Source of the DNA: a virus | DNA length: 64,000 nt | Virus record (IMG/VR): IMGVR_UViG_3300047994_000025 | Location: 1 to 64,000 of that record | Direction: 5' to 3' (one strand) | Shown here: positions 53,813 to 60,620 of the stretch, piece by piece | How the letters are laid out: every line of letters begins with the position of its first letter | How positions within the stretch are numbered: position 1 is the first letter of the stretch | Program-made: the position numbers and the translations under genes | Notes under the pieces: generated by a model | The model's input: only the letters and a program-made list of their open reading frames with translations | Told to the model about the DNA's origin: nothing | Database searches by the model: none

Positions 53813-55846
53813 ATGTCTGACGAAAGAACACTGCCGTACCCGCAAGACGTCGCGTATGACTTGGAAATTTACCCGACCACGTTCACTTGCATTCTAGTTC
53901 ACATCGAAACCGGGCGGCGGTGGATTTACGAAATTTCCGATCGGATAAACCAATCCGCCGAGCTATACGCGATGATTTACCACATGCGCGCTTGTAAAAT
54001 GCGCATGGTCGGTTTCAACAACGTCGGGTTCGACTACCCGGTACTTCATGAGTTCATGCGGATTTTCGCAAGTCAAGGTATCGTTTACGCGCACCAGCTT
54101 TACGCAAAATCGTCTTCGATCATCCACAGTGAAAGCCGCTTCGGCTCCGTCATTTGGCCGCGCGACCGGTTCGTTCCGCAACTTGACCTTTACCTGATCC
54201 ATCACTTCGACAACCCGGCGAAAACGACCAGTCTGAAGGCGCTGGAAATCAACATGCGATCGTACACTGTCGAAGACCTTCCGTACGATCCGCTGTACGC
54301 CCTTCAAGACTTCCAAATTCCGAAGCTGATCAAGTACAACGCGCACGACGTTGACGAGACCATCAAGTTCTATATGTACAGCCTGAAGGCTATCGAAACG
54401 CGAATGTCGCTGGTCGATAAGCTCGGCGAAGACGTGATCAATTACAACGACACGAAGATCGGCAAAGAGTTCTTTATCGCCGAGCTTGAAAAGGCTGTTC
54501 CGGGGATTTGCTTCGATCGGTCGACCCGTAAGAAGGTGCCACGCCAGACGCCACGCCCGCACGGCATCAAGCTCGCCGATGTGATCTTCCCGTACGTTCA
54601 GTTTCAACACCCGGAATTGCAGCGTGTGCTTACCTACCTGAAGACGGTGACGATCACCAACACGAAGTCGTCGGAAGAACTCAAAGACCTTCATGCGATC
54701 ATCAACGGGTTCCGGTTTGACTTCGGCACGGGTGGTATTCACGGATCGGTCGAAAAGCGAATCATCCGGTCGTCGGACACACACATCATCGTTGACGCCG
54801 ACGTCGCGTCCTTCTATCCGAACCTTGCGATCAAGAACGGCGTGTTCCCGGCGCACCTGTCGGCGGTGTTCTGCGAAGTCTATGCACAGCTTTACGAAAC
54901 GCGTCAGAAATACCCGAAGAAGTCCGCGACGAACCTTCTGTACAAGCTGGCACTGAACGGCGTGTACGGCGACAGCAACAACGTTTACGGGCCGTTCCTT
55001 GACCCGCAATACACGATGACAATCACCGTCAACGGTCAGTTGCTTCTGTGCATGTGCGCCGAACTGATCATTGCCGAGTGCGACGCTGAAATGATCCAAG
55101 CAAATACCGATGGCTTCACGGTTCGCATCCCCCGTGACAAGCGCGCCCGGTACGATGAAATTTGCCAATGGTGGCAAGACCTGACCAAGTTGACGCTTGA
55201 ATTCGTGGACTATGAATCGATGTTCATCCGCGACGTGAATTCATATATCGCGAAGTCAACGAAGGGTAAGATCAAGCGCGTCGGCGCGTACCAGTACGTC
55301 ACGCCGGTCGATCAGGAAGCCTTTGCGGCGACACCGGAACGCGGTTGGCACCAAGACCACAGCGCCATGATTGTACCGAAGGCGGCGGAAGCGCACATGC
55401 TGACCGGCGTCGACATCGAACAGTATATTCGCGCGCACACCGACGCGTTTGATTTCATGATGCGCGTCAAGGTTCCGCGTTCATCAAAGCTGTTACTTGT
55501 CGATCAGGTGAACACGGTCACCGAGACCCGCGAAACTGAAACGGTGAACGGGTATGTGATCACCGAAGACGTCGAAGTACCTGTCGAACGGCAAGTGCAG
55601 AACATTTGCCGGTACTACGTGGCGCACACGAACGACAAGCTTGTGAAGGTCATGCCACCGACCCCGAAGGCACCGGAGAAGGAACGCCGGATCGGTGTCG
55701 AAGCCGCATGGAACGTCAAGATTTGCAACACCCTTGACGAATGGGACTGGTGGAACGTCGATTACCGCTACTATGTCGAAGAGGCGAAGAAGCTGGTATT
55801 GACAGATGACACCAAACGCATCTATTACGACCTATTCGCAGCGTAA
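53813..55846 (+). CDS. Family B-like DNA polymerase
   Basis: A 677-residue replicative polymerase. The 3'-5' exonuclease starts with AYDLEIYP (D16, E18) and has MVGFNNVGFDYPVL and NAHDVDETIKFY as motifs II and III. The polymerase part has VDADVASFYPNL (motif A, D330), KLALNGVYGDSNN (motif B, K378) and QANTDGFTV (motif C, N431-T-D433), where the first Asp of the usual DTD is Asn. Its size is modest for family B. It ends YYDLFAA, a DLF end. It works with the primase-helicase and SSB of this genome. Confidence 0.88.
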   Translation: MSDERTLPYPQDVAYDLEIYPTTFTCILVHIETGRRWIYEISDRINQSAELYAMIYHMRACKMRMVGFNNVGFDYPVLHEFMRIFASQGIVYAHQLYAKSSSIIHSESRFGSVIWPRDRFVPQLDLYLIHHFDNPAKTTSLKALEINMRSYTVEDLPYDPLYALQDFQIPKLIKYNAHDVDETIKFYMYSLKAIETRMSLVDKLGEDVINYNDTKIGKEFFIAELEKAVPGICFDRSTRKKVPRQTPRPHGIKLADVIFPYVQFQHPELQRVLTYLKTVTITNTKSSEELKDLHAIINGFRFDFGTGGIHGSVEKRIIRSSDTHIIVDADVASFYPNLAIKNGVFPAHLSAVFCEVYAQLYETRQKYPKKSATNLLYKLALNGVYGDSNNVYGPFLDPQYTMTITVNGQLLLCMCAELIIAECDAEMIQANTDGFTVRIPRDKRARYDEICQWWQDLTKLTLEFVDYESMFIRDVNSYIAKSTKGKIKRVGAYQYVTPVDQEAFAATPERGWHQDHSAMIVPKAAEAHMLTGVDIEQYIRAHTDAFDFMMRVKVPRSSKLLLVDQVNTVTETRETETVNGYVITEDVEVPVERQVQNICRYYVAHTNDKLVKVMPPTPKAPEKERRIGVEAAWNVKICNTLDEWDWWNVDYRYYVEEAKKLVLTDDTKRIYYDLFAA

Positions 55847-55860
55847 CGGAGAAATGAATT

Positions 55861-56367
55861 TTGGGTTTGCCGGGTGTTTCAGTCAAGACTTGCGCACAGT
55901 GCGGGGTTTCGAAACCACTCGGTGAATACTATAAACAGGGCGAAAACAGACGTCGTGCCGTTTGTGTAAATTGCTACGCTTCCCGTAATCAAATTATGAG
56001 AAGAAAGCACATATCGAAACGGATTTCTTACGACAGATCGCGCGGGAGTGGTTGGGAAAGAAACGGGCGCGACAAGTGGGAACTTTCGGAGCGCGACAAA
56101 CATGACAAGTACCTGAAGCGAACTTATGGTATTTCGATTGAAGAATTTGAAGCGATGTTCGAAGCACAGGGTAAGGTTTGTGCGATCTGTCGGGACAACT
56201 GTAATAGAAGCACATCGGAAAGGCTTTGCGTTGATCACGACCATGTTACTGGCGAAATTCGCGGATTGCTTTGTTTCCAATGTAACGTCGGGTTAGGTAA
56301 GTTCAGGGACGACAGTCAGTTACTTGAACAAGCATCTGATTATCTTAAACGGAGTAGAACGAAATGA
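55861..56367 (+). CDS. HNH endonuclease VII-like
   Basis: A 168-residue protein. An N-terminal zinc knuckle (CAQCGVSKPLGEYY, CVNCY) and a basic region lead to the endonuclease VII core: CAICRDNC, LCVDHDHVTGEIRGLLC, FQCNVGLGKF and LLEQASDYL. Catalytic His are in the DHDH motif. Such enzymes resolve branched DNA or act as homing nucleases. The start is a TTG behind ACGGAGAA; the AT-richer composition suggests gain. It begins MGLPGVSV. Confidence 0.85.
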   Translation: MGLPGVSVKTCAQCGVSKPLGEYYKQGENRRRAVCVNCYASRNQIMRRKHISKRISYDRSRGSGWERNGRDKWELSERDKHDKYLKRTYGISIEEFEAMFEAQGKVCAICRDNCNRSTSERLCVDHDHVTGEIRGLLCFQCNVGLGKFRDDSQLLEQASDYLKRSRTK

Positions 56368-56720
56368 GAATATACCTAGCAGGGCCGATGAGCGGTATCC
56401 CGCTTTTCAATTTTCCCGCCTTCCACAAAGCCGCCGCCGAGCTTCGCGCCGGTGGTCATGAGGTATTCAACCCGGCTGAAGCGGATATCGAACGTTCGGG
56501 TGTCGATCCGTCTGTTCTGAACCCGGAAGGTGATCCGAACGGATCGACGTCCACAATCCCCGGCCTTTCGCGCCGTGAATGCCTTGCCGCCGATATGCAA
56601 TGGATCGCCACGCACGCCGAAGCAATCGCCCTTCTTCCGGGTTGGATGAATTCAAGCGGCGCACGGGCGGAACTGGCACTTGCCGACGCACTCGGTCTGA
56701 CGGTGATCCGCCTTGGTTGA
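56364..56720 (+). CDS. DUF4406 nucleoside deoxyribosyltransferase-like
   Basis: A 118-residue protein: IYLAGPMSGIPLFNFPAF, AGGHEVFNPAEAD, ADMQWIATHAEAIALLPGWM and GARAELALADALGL, the classic DUF4406 layout related to nucleoside 2-deoxyribosyltransferases. It may handle modified nucleosides or signals. ATGA-coupled to the nuclease. Confidence 0.8.
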   Translation: MRIYLAGPMSGIPLFNFPAFHKAAAELRAGGHEVFNPAEADIERSGVDPSVLNPEGDPNGSTSTIPGLSRRECLAADMQWIATHAEAIALLPGWMNSSGARAELALADALGLTVIRLG

Positions 56721-56919
56721 ATACATCCACAGTGTCGGGAAAATGAAGCTTGATCTTCTGGCAATGATGCTGTCGAAGGGATGGCCCACGAACGCCTGTG
56801 TCGAACTCGCAAACGACTGCGTGAACGAAGGCAAGGTAAACACGTTTTGGCGCGGGAAGATGGGCGACGAAGCCGCCGACGCGCTTGACAACGATCTGAA
56901 AAGGATGACGAAACAATGA
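56713..56919 (+). CDS. Small hypothetical protein
   Basis: A 68-residue helical protein ([20 protein letters not shown]). The start is uncertain: TTG 56713 overlaps the previous gene by eight bases, while ATG 56743 would give 58 residues; neither has a strong ribosome site. ATGA-coupled to the next gene. Confidence 0.55.
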   Translation: MVEYIHSVGKMKLDLLAMMLSKGWPTNACVELANDCVNEGKVNTFWRGKMGDEAADALDNDLKRMTKQ

Positions 56920-57242
56920 CGCACACAAGCGACGGTCAGGCACGACCGAACAGCGGTAGCGCGGCGCTATCTGACGGTGAACTGTCGGCGGCGAAGGAAC
57001 TAAACGATATCGTGGAACGTATCGAGCGACTCGAAGAAGAGAAGCGCACGATCGCCGACGACATCAAGGACGTTTACGGCGAAGCGAAGGGTCGCGGGTA
57101 CGACACCAAGGCCATTAAAACGCTGGTCAGGGAACGAAAGAAAGACGAAAACGAACGACTCGAAGAAGAGTCAGTTCTGGATACGTATCGTTCCGCGCTT
57201 GAACGCCTGAAGGCCGGTCACCTTCCGGGTACGTCGCAATGA
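56916..57242 (+). CDS. GapR-like DNA-binding protein (DUF2312)
   Basis: A 108-residue helical protein. [40 protein letters not shown] and [16 protein letters not shown] match DUF2312/GapR, an alphaproteobacterial protein that clamps overtwisted DNA in front of forks. This supports an alphaproteobacterial host. It ends GHLPGTSQ. Confidence 0.88.
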   Translation: MTHTSDGQARPNSGSAALSDGELSAAKELNDIVERIERLEEEKRTIADDIKDVYGEAKGRGYDTKAIKTLVRERKKDENERLEEESVLDTYRSALERLKAGHLPGTSQ

Positions 57243-57538
57243 GTGTGCGCGTTTACACTCTTCTGACGGATGATCAGAAGTCGCGGCTTTCCGAACTCGC
57301 CGGTCTCGTTGATCGTTCCATGTCGTACCTGATCGCGCGCGCCATTGACGAACACGTCGCCAGCGCCACACCGTCTAACAAGACGAAGGACGACGCGCCG
57401 AACAAGTTGTTCACGCGAACGACTGTTTCGGCGGCTGTGAACGTCAAGGAACGCGCCACGCTTACCGAATGCCACGATTGGCAGATCGTCAACGCCTGTG
57501 TCGAAAGGTATCTTCAAGATGCGCTTGATCACGTTTAA
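57239..57538 (+). CDS. Ribbon-helix-helix-like regulator
   Basis: A 99-residue protein with [20 protein letters not shown] and [15 protein letters not shown], a CopG/RHH-type layout repeated in a weaker second copy ([33 protein letters not shown]). It may regulate transcription as a dimer or pseudo-dimer. ATGA-coupled to the GapR-like gene. Confidence 0.65.
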   Translation: MSVRVYTLLTDDQKSRLSELAGLVDRSMSYLIARAIDEHVASATPSNKTKDDAPNKLFTRTTVSAAVNVKERATLTECHDWQIVNACVERYLQDALDHV

Positions 57539-58064
57539 CGGCCCGATGCAATGCGGGAAGTCGTGGGTCGTTAAGAACCTTGTTCGCCGGTTCCCCGATG
57601 TGAACTTCATCCCGGTTTCGTTTCAGGATACGTTGGCGAAGGCCACGCAAACGCTACTCGGCGTCGAACACGTTCCGTACGAAGAGTTCAAGAAGACGCA
57701 GTATTACGGGCGGACCGGGCGTCAACACATGATCGACGTGGCGACTGAAAAGCGTCGCCACGATCCGTACTTCTTCAGTCGAGTGATGGCGGACCGCATG
57801 CGCGCGCACCCGATCATTGCCCGGAAGAAACTGTTCGTAGCCGACTCGAACGGTTTCCCGGACGAACTCGAATTCATGCGTGTTCAGATGGATATCGATC
57901 TTCTTACTTGTTCGATCGAACCACCTGATGCGCCGGAGCGCGGTTGTCAGTATCCCGGCGATTCACGCTTCAATCTTGCGCACATGTGCACGATCATTGC
58001 GAAGGATTCAACGTTGATGCTTGACGCCGTTTCGAGCGCAATTATGCGTCGCAACTGGCATTGA
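57519..58064 (+). CDS. Deoxynucleoside monophosphate kinase
   Basis: A 181-residue P-loop kinase. Walker A is [13 protein letters not shown] (GPMQCGKS at 8-15). TEKRRHDPYFFSRVMADRM is the nucleotide-binding helix seen in T4-type dNMP kinases. It makes dNDPs from dNMPs and fits the nucleotide module. The ATG at 57519 overlaps the previous gene by 20 bases and has AAAGG upstream. Confidence 0.8.
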   Translation: MRLITFNGPMQCGKSWVVKNLVRRFPDVNFIPVSFQDTLAKATQTLLGVEHVPYEEFKKTQYYGRTGRQHMIDVATEKRRHDPYFFSRVMADRMRAHPIIARKKLFVADSNGFPDELEFMRVQMDIDLLTCSIEPPDAPERGCQYPGDSRFNLAHMCTIIAKDSTLMLDAVSSAIMRRNWH

Positions 58065-58088
58065 CAGCACCGCGAATCGTGCTAGTCT
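58061..58088 (+). promoter_or_regulatory. Promoter of the RNA gene candidate
   Basis: TTGACA (58061-58066), 16 bases, TAGTCT (58083-58088). It overlaps the end of the kinase gene, and no protein gene starts for nearly 400 bases after it. Confidence 0.6.
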
Positions 58089-58094
58089 TTGCGT

Positions 58095-58395
58095 ATTGAG
58101 ACGGAACGGATCGGCGCTAAAGGTCGGTTTTAAGGTTCCGGGTCAACTACGGTGATTGAAAGATCAACTGTGACAACGGAGAAACGTCATGTAGATCGCA
58201 ACGCGGGGCGCGTCGGGACCGGAAACGGACCACCTACCTTGAAACCCTACGTATTTGACTGAAATGGAAGCGTGAAATCCCACGCGGTAAGAAGGTGTCC
58301 GACCCGTTAACCGGGTGTCATGAGCGACCTTTCAAAGACGGATTGCGATAGTCCTTACCAAACCCCGGACGGGTAATGCGTTCCGGGGTTTTTCT
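58095..58395 (+). ncRNA. Structured noncoding RNA candidate, about 300 nt
   Basis: Bounded by a promoter and a strong terminator. Stems that I can draw: CGGAAC/GTTCCG (58102-58107 with 58135-58140); ACGC/GCGT (58201-58213); CCG-GAAA-CGG with a GNRA loop (58219-58228); a long helix CGGA-c-CACCT-tac-CTT with AAG-a-AGGTG-TCCG (about 58226-58241 with 58290-58301); inside it GCGTG/CACGC (58269-58284); and ACCCG/CGGGT (58302-58316). An ACGGAGAA ribosome site followed by ATG-TAG lies at 58176-58194. It matches no RNA family I can name. It could bind ribosomes, act as an antisense or sponge RNA, or be a group of leader elements. Confidence 0.6.
58361..58395 (+). terminator. Strong intrinsic terminator
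   Basis: AACCCCGGA (58361-58369) pairs with TCCGGGGTT (58382-58390), followed by TTTCTTTG. It closes the RNA gene candidate and stands just before the next early-type promoter. Confidence 0.85.
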
Positions 58396-58398
58396 TTG

Positions 58399-58427
58399 TT
58401 GACAGGTGACAACGAACGACATATAAA
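58399..58427 (+). promoter_or_regulatory. Early-type promoter
   Basis: TTGACA (58399-58404), GACAAC three bases on, 17 bases to TATAAA (58422-58427), then CGGGTCATC and ACACGGAG before the ATG at 58456. The -35 touches the terminator U-run. Confidence 0.82.
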
Positions 58428-58455
58428 CGGGTCATCGAAACACGGAGTGACTCGC

Positions 58456-59304
58456 ATGGCATACGTTCCACACCTTTTCATCGGCGTCGGCAAAGATTAT
58501 CATTTCTTCACGCTCCGTGAAACGTACCTTCACACGACGTACATTCCCGGCCCGAACGGCAACGCTGTGATGAACGGCGTGTATCAGGGAACGGCACAGA
58601 CCGAAGAACGGTCTTTCCATCATTTCAACCTGTCGCAAGACCCTGACGAAGCGTACGCAAAGGCAGTTGAAGCCGCCGCGAACTTCGGTCTGAAGCTGAA
58701 TTGCACGCGCGAAGAACTGACGGAACAATTGCTTGATATCCAGCGCGCCACGGCTGAACAGCTTGCACAGCGCGAAGCGGCTCGGCTGGCACAGCAAGAA
58801 TTCTGGAAACAGGAACGTGAAGCGCTTCTTGCCGAGAAGATCGCGAAGACGAACACGGGCATCTTTGCATTCGGTCGTTACACCGACAAGCCGTTCGCCG
58901 ACGCCGATCCGACGTATCTCGGTTGGTTGGTCGACCAGCGCTTCGACTTCGAAGAAGGTTCGTTGCCGCGTGTGACCGCCGACGCAATCCTTCGTCTTGC
59001 CGCCGATCTGTTGCCGGTGAAGCCTGACGCGAACAAGACGGTCGGCAAGGTCGGCGAGCGCATCGACGTCACCGTCACAGTGTCCCGCGTGTTCGGTTTC
59101 TGGCGTGACTCGTATTCCGGGTACGGTCAGGAACGCGTGTACATCACGACAATGGTCACAGACGATCGCGCTTGCGTCGTTGTCAAGTCTGGTGCATTTT
59201 GCCCTGAAGTCGGCGCGATGTTCAAGCTTCGCGGCACCGTCAAGGAACATTCGGAATACAAGGGTCAAATGCAGACCATTCTTCAACGCGTAAAGGTAAT
59301 CTAA
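58456..59304 (+). CDS. DUF3820-like plus OB-fold protein
   Basis: A 282-residue protein. Residues 1-85 are a domain of unknown type; a helical, charged middle (LAQREAARLAQQEFWKQERE) follows. FGRYTDKPFADADPTYLGWL is the DUF3820 word set found near exonucleases. Residues ~205-282 look like an OB fold (GERIDVTVTVSRVFGF, FKLRGTVKEHSEYKGQ), so single-strand or RNA binding is likely. It leads its own unit behind a strong promoter. Confidence 0.7.
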   Translation: MAYVPHLFIGVGKDYHFFTLRETYLHTTYIPGPNGNAVMNGVYQGTAQTEERSFHHFNLSQDPDEAYAKAVEAAANFGLKLNCTREELTEQLLDIQRATAEQLAQREAARLAQQEFWKQEREALLAEKIAKTNTGIFAFGRYTDKPFADADPTYLGWLVDQRFDFEEGSLPRVTADAILRLAADLLPVKPDANKTVGKVGERIDVTVTVSRVFGFWRDSYSGYGQERVYITTMVTDDRACVVVKSGAFCPEVGAMFKLRGTVKEHSEYKGQMQTILQRVKVI

Positions 59305-59553
59305 ATGACACGCAATCTTGCAATTGAAATGTTCGTCCACCAGCAACGTAAATCGCTGTTCATGGCGTACGTGCTGTGGTTCTTCGGCATGCATCGGTTC
59401 TACCTGTTCGGGTTTTGGCGCGGGCTGATCCACATCGCCTTGTGTTGGGTGCTGATCGGGTTGATCATTCATGCGTTCGACTTCTTCACCATGTCTTGGT
59501 TGATCGACAGCCGCGACAAGAAGCTTCGCAACAGCCTGAAGGCGGTCGCGTGA
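59305..59553 (+). CDS. TM2-domain membrane protein
   Basis: An 82-residue protein with the TM2 layout: AYVLWFFGMHRFYLFGFWRG then LIHIALCWVLIGLIIHAFDF, two membrane helices with a basic loop. TM2 proteins are widespread; in phages they may affect the host envelope. It abuts the previous stop and is in a TGATG overlap with the next gene. Confidence 0.8.
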   Translation: MTRNLAIEMFVHQQRKSLFMAYVLWFFGMHRFYLFGFWRGLIHIALCWVLIGLIIHAFDFFTMSWLIDSRDKKLRNSLKAVA

Positions 59554-59780
59554 TGTTTTACGTAGGTCGCGATAACCTTCGCATGGCAGGGTTCAAGATT
59601 TTCATCGGCGTCGTTAGGCGATCCAAGGTGAACCCCGGCGAGCATAAACACAGGCTTTGCATTTCGTTGCACGCCAGTTTCAAGTTCGGTATTGTCCTGA
59701 CGGTCTATACATACCCAGCGTGGCGCGACGTGCGATCCGTGGTCGAAGAATACGAACGAACAATGGATTGGAACCTATGA
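59553..59780 (+). CDS. Small hypothetical protein
   Basis: A 75-residue basic protein (NLRMAGFKIFIGVVRRSKVN, then FGIVLTVYTYPAWRDV). TGATG overlap at the start. Function unknown. Confidence 0.6.
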   Translation: MFYVGRDNLRMAGFKIFIGVVRRSKVNPGEHKHRLCISLHASFKFGIVLTVYTYPAWRDVRSVVEEYERTMDWNL

Positions 59781-59977
59781 ACTACGGCGATCAGTTCATG
59801 ACGTGTCCCATGTGCGGCGGTCTCGCCGAGTCGGATTGTGTCGACGTCGGGGTCGGGCTTTACATCGCCGGGAACTACCATTGCGGTAAATGCGATTGGG
59901 ATATCGACGGGCCGGTTCAGCCGGAACTAAAAATGGACGAAAGACCGTTCGCACCGGTGGAGTCGTACGATGATTAG
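59777..59977 (+). CDS. Small zinc-ribbon protein
   Basis: A 66-residue acidic protein with FMTCPMCGGLAESDCV and YHCGKCDWDIDG, four Cys in a CPMC/CGKC ribbon. A zinc-bound adaptor is likely. ATGA overlap at the start (59777). Confidence 0.65.
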   Translation: MNYGDQFMTCPMCGGLAESDCVDVGVGLYIAGNYHCGKCDWDIDGPVQPELKMDERPFAPVESYDD

Positions 59978-60131
59978 ATATGTCGTGCTAGACGTCGACA
60001 ACGACAAGCCTGTGTCGGTTTGGGCGTATCGTGATCAGGCAGAACGGAGCGCGCTTGCATATGAACAACGAACAGGTTTCCAAACCCGAATCATCACCGA
60101 GCGTCACACACTTCGTCGGGTTCCGTGGTGA
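59970..60131 (+). CDS. Small hypothetical protein
   Basis: A 53-residue protein (IRYVVLDVDNDKPVSVWAYR, then ALAYEQRTGFQTRII). Related words occur in small phage proteins. Its last 71 bases overlap the next gene in another frame, so either its end or the next start may differ in reality. Confidence 0.5.
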   Translation: MIRYVVLDVDNDKPVSVWAYRDQAERSALAYEQRTGFQTRIITERHTLRRVPW

Positions 60132-60297
60132 AGAATATTGGTCGGCTGTGCGGGTGTGGGGTCTGCCTCACTACGTGCACCGGGGATGGGATTTGCGGGC
60201 GCAACGGGAAATAGCCGAAGGTGACATCGTCGTGTTTGCGTTCGGCGAGCATGATCAGGAACCGCGCGTGAAGAGTTTCAACGATCTGAACGAATGA
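60061..60297 (+). CDS. Small hypothetical protein
   Basis: A 78-residue protein (THFVGFRGEEYWSAVRVWGL, then RGWDLRAQREIAEGDIVVFA). It looks like a compact alpha/beta unit. The start is an ATG in the overlap with the previous frame. Function unknown. Confidence 0.6.
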   Translation: MNNEQVSKPESSPSVTHFVGFRGEEYWSAVRVWGLPHYVHRGWDLRAQREIAEGDIVVFAFGEHDQEPRVKSFNDLNE

Positions 60298-60300
60298 CGC

Positions 60301-60329
60301 TTGACGGCCAAGTCTAAACAGCTTATAAC
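60301..60329 (+). promoter_or_regulatory. Early-type promoter
   Basis: TTGACG (60301-60306), 17 bases, TATAAC (60324-60329), then CGTTGCATC and AACGGAGAA before the ATG at 60360. Confidence 0.7.
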
Positions 60330-60359
60330 CGTTGCATCAAACCAACGGAGAACAGACCG

Positions 60360-60620
60360 ATGACCGTCGACATTGAAAAGATCGCTTACGAAATGGCCCG
60401 TCTTATGGCTGGTGCCAATGATGACGATTGCGGCAACTTCGCACATTTCTTCCCTAATGAAGTTTACGACGATGAAGGAAACGGCCCGATCTGGAATGCG
60501 ATCTGTGATCGCGCAACCGAGCTTGTTCCGACGATCGTCGTCACCCGCGAAGAGCGTATCGCATGGGCGAAAGCGGACCGTGAATTCAACGCCTGTGAAC
60601 GCGCGGAAGGGCGCTATTAA
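60360..60620 (+). CDS. Small acidic hypothetical protein
   Basis: An 86-residue acidic protein (EKIAYEMARLMAGANDDDCG, then NAICDRATELVPTIVV). Last plus-strand gene of the window, convergent with the phosphoesterase and sharing four bases at their stops. Function unknown. Confidence 0.6.
   Translation: MTVDIEKIAYEMARLMAGANDDDCGNFAHFFPNEVYDDEGNGPIWNAICDRATELVPTIVVTREERIAWAKADREFNACERAEGRY

Noticed and set aside
53963-55177. 404-codon minus-strand frame opposite the DNA polymerase
   Set aside because: Antisense to a well-supported polymerase; shadow composition.
58326-58355. Resemblance to group I intron core words (TTCAAAGAC and GATAGTCC)
   Set aside because: The two words are only about ten bases apart, leaving no room for the helices that must lie between them, and no gene is interrupted.
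58432-59472. 346-codon minus-strand frame opposite the OB-fold protein
   Set aside because: Antisense shadow; the plus gene has a promoter, ribosome site and domain words.
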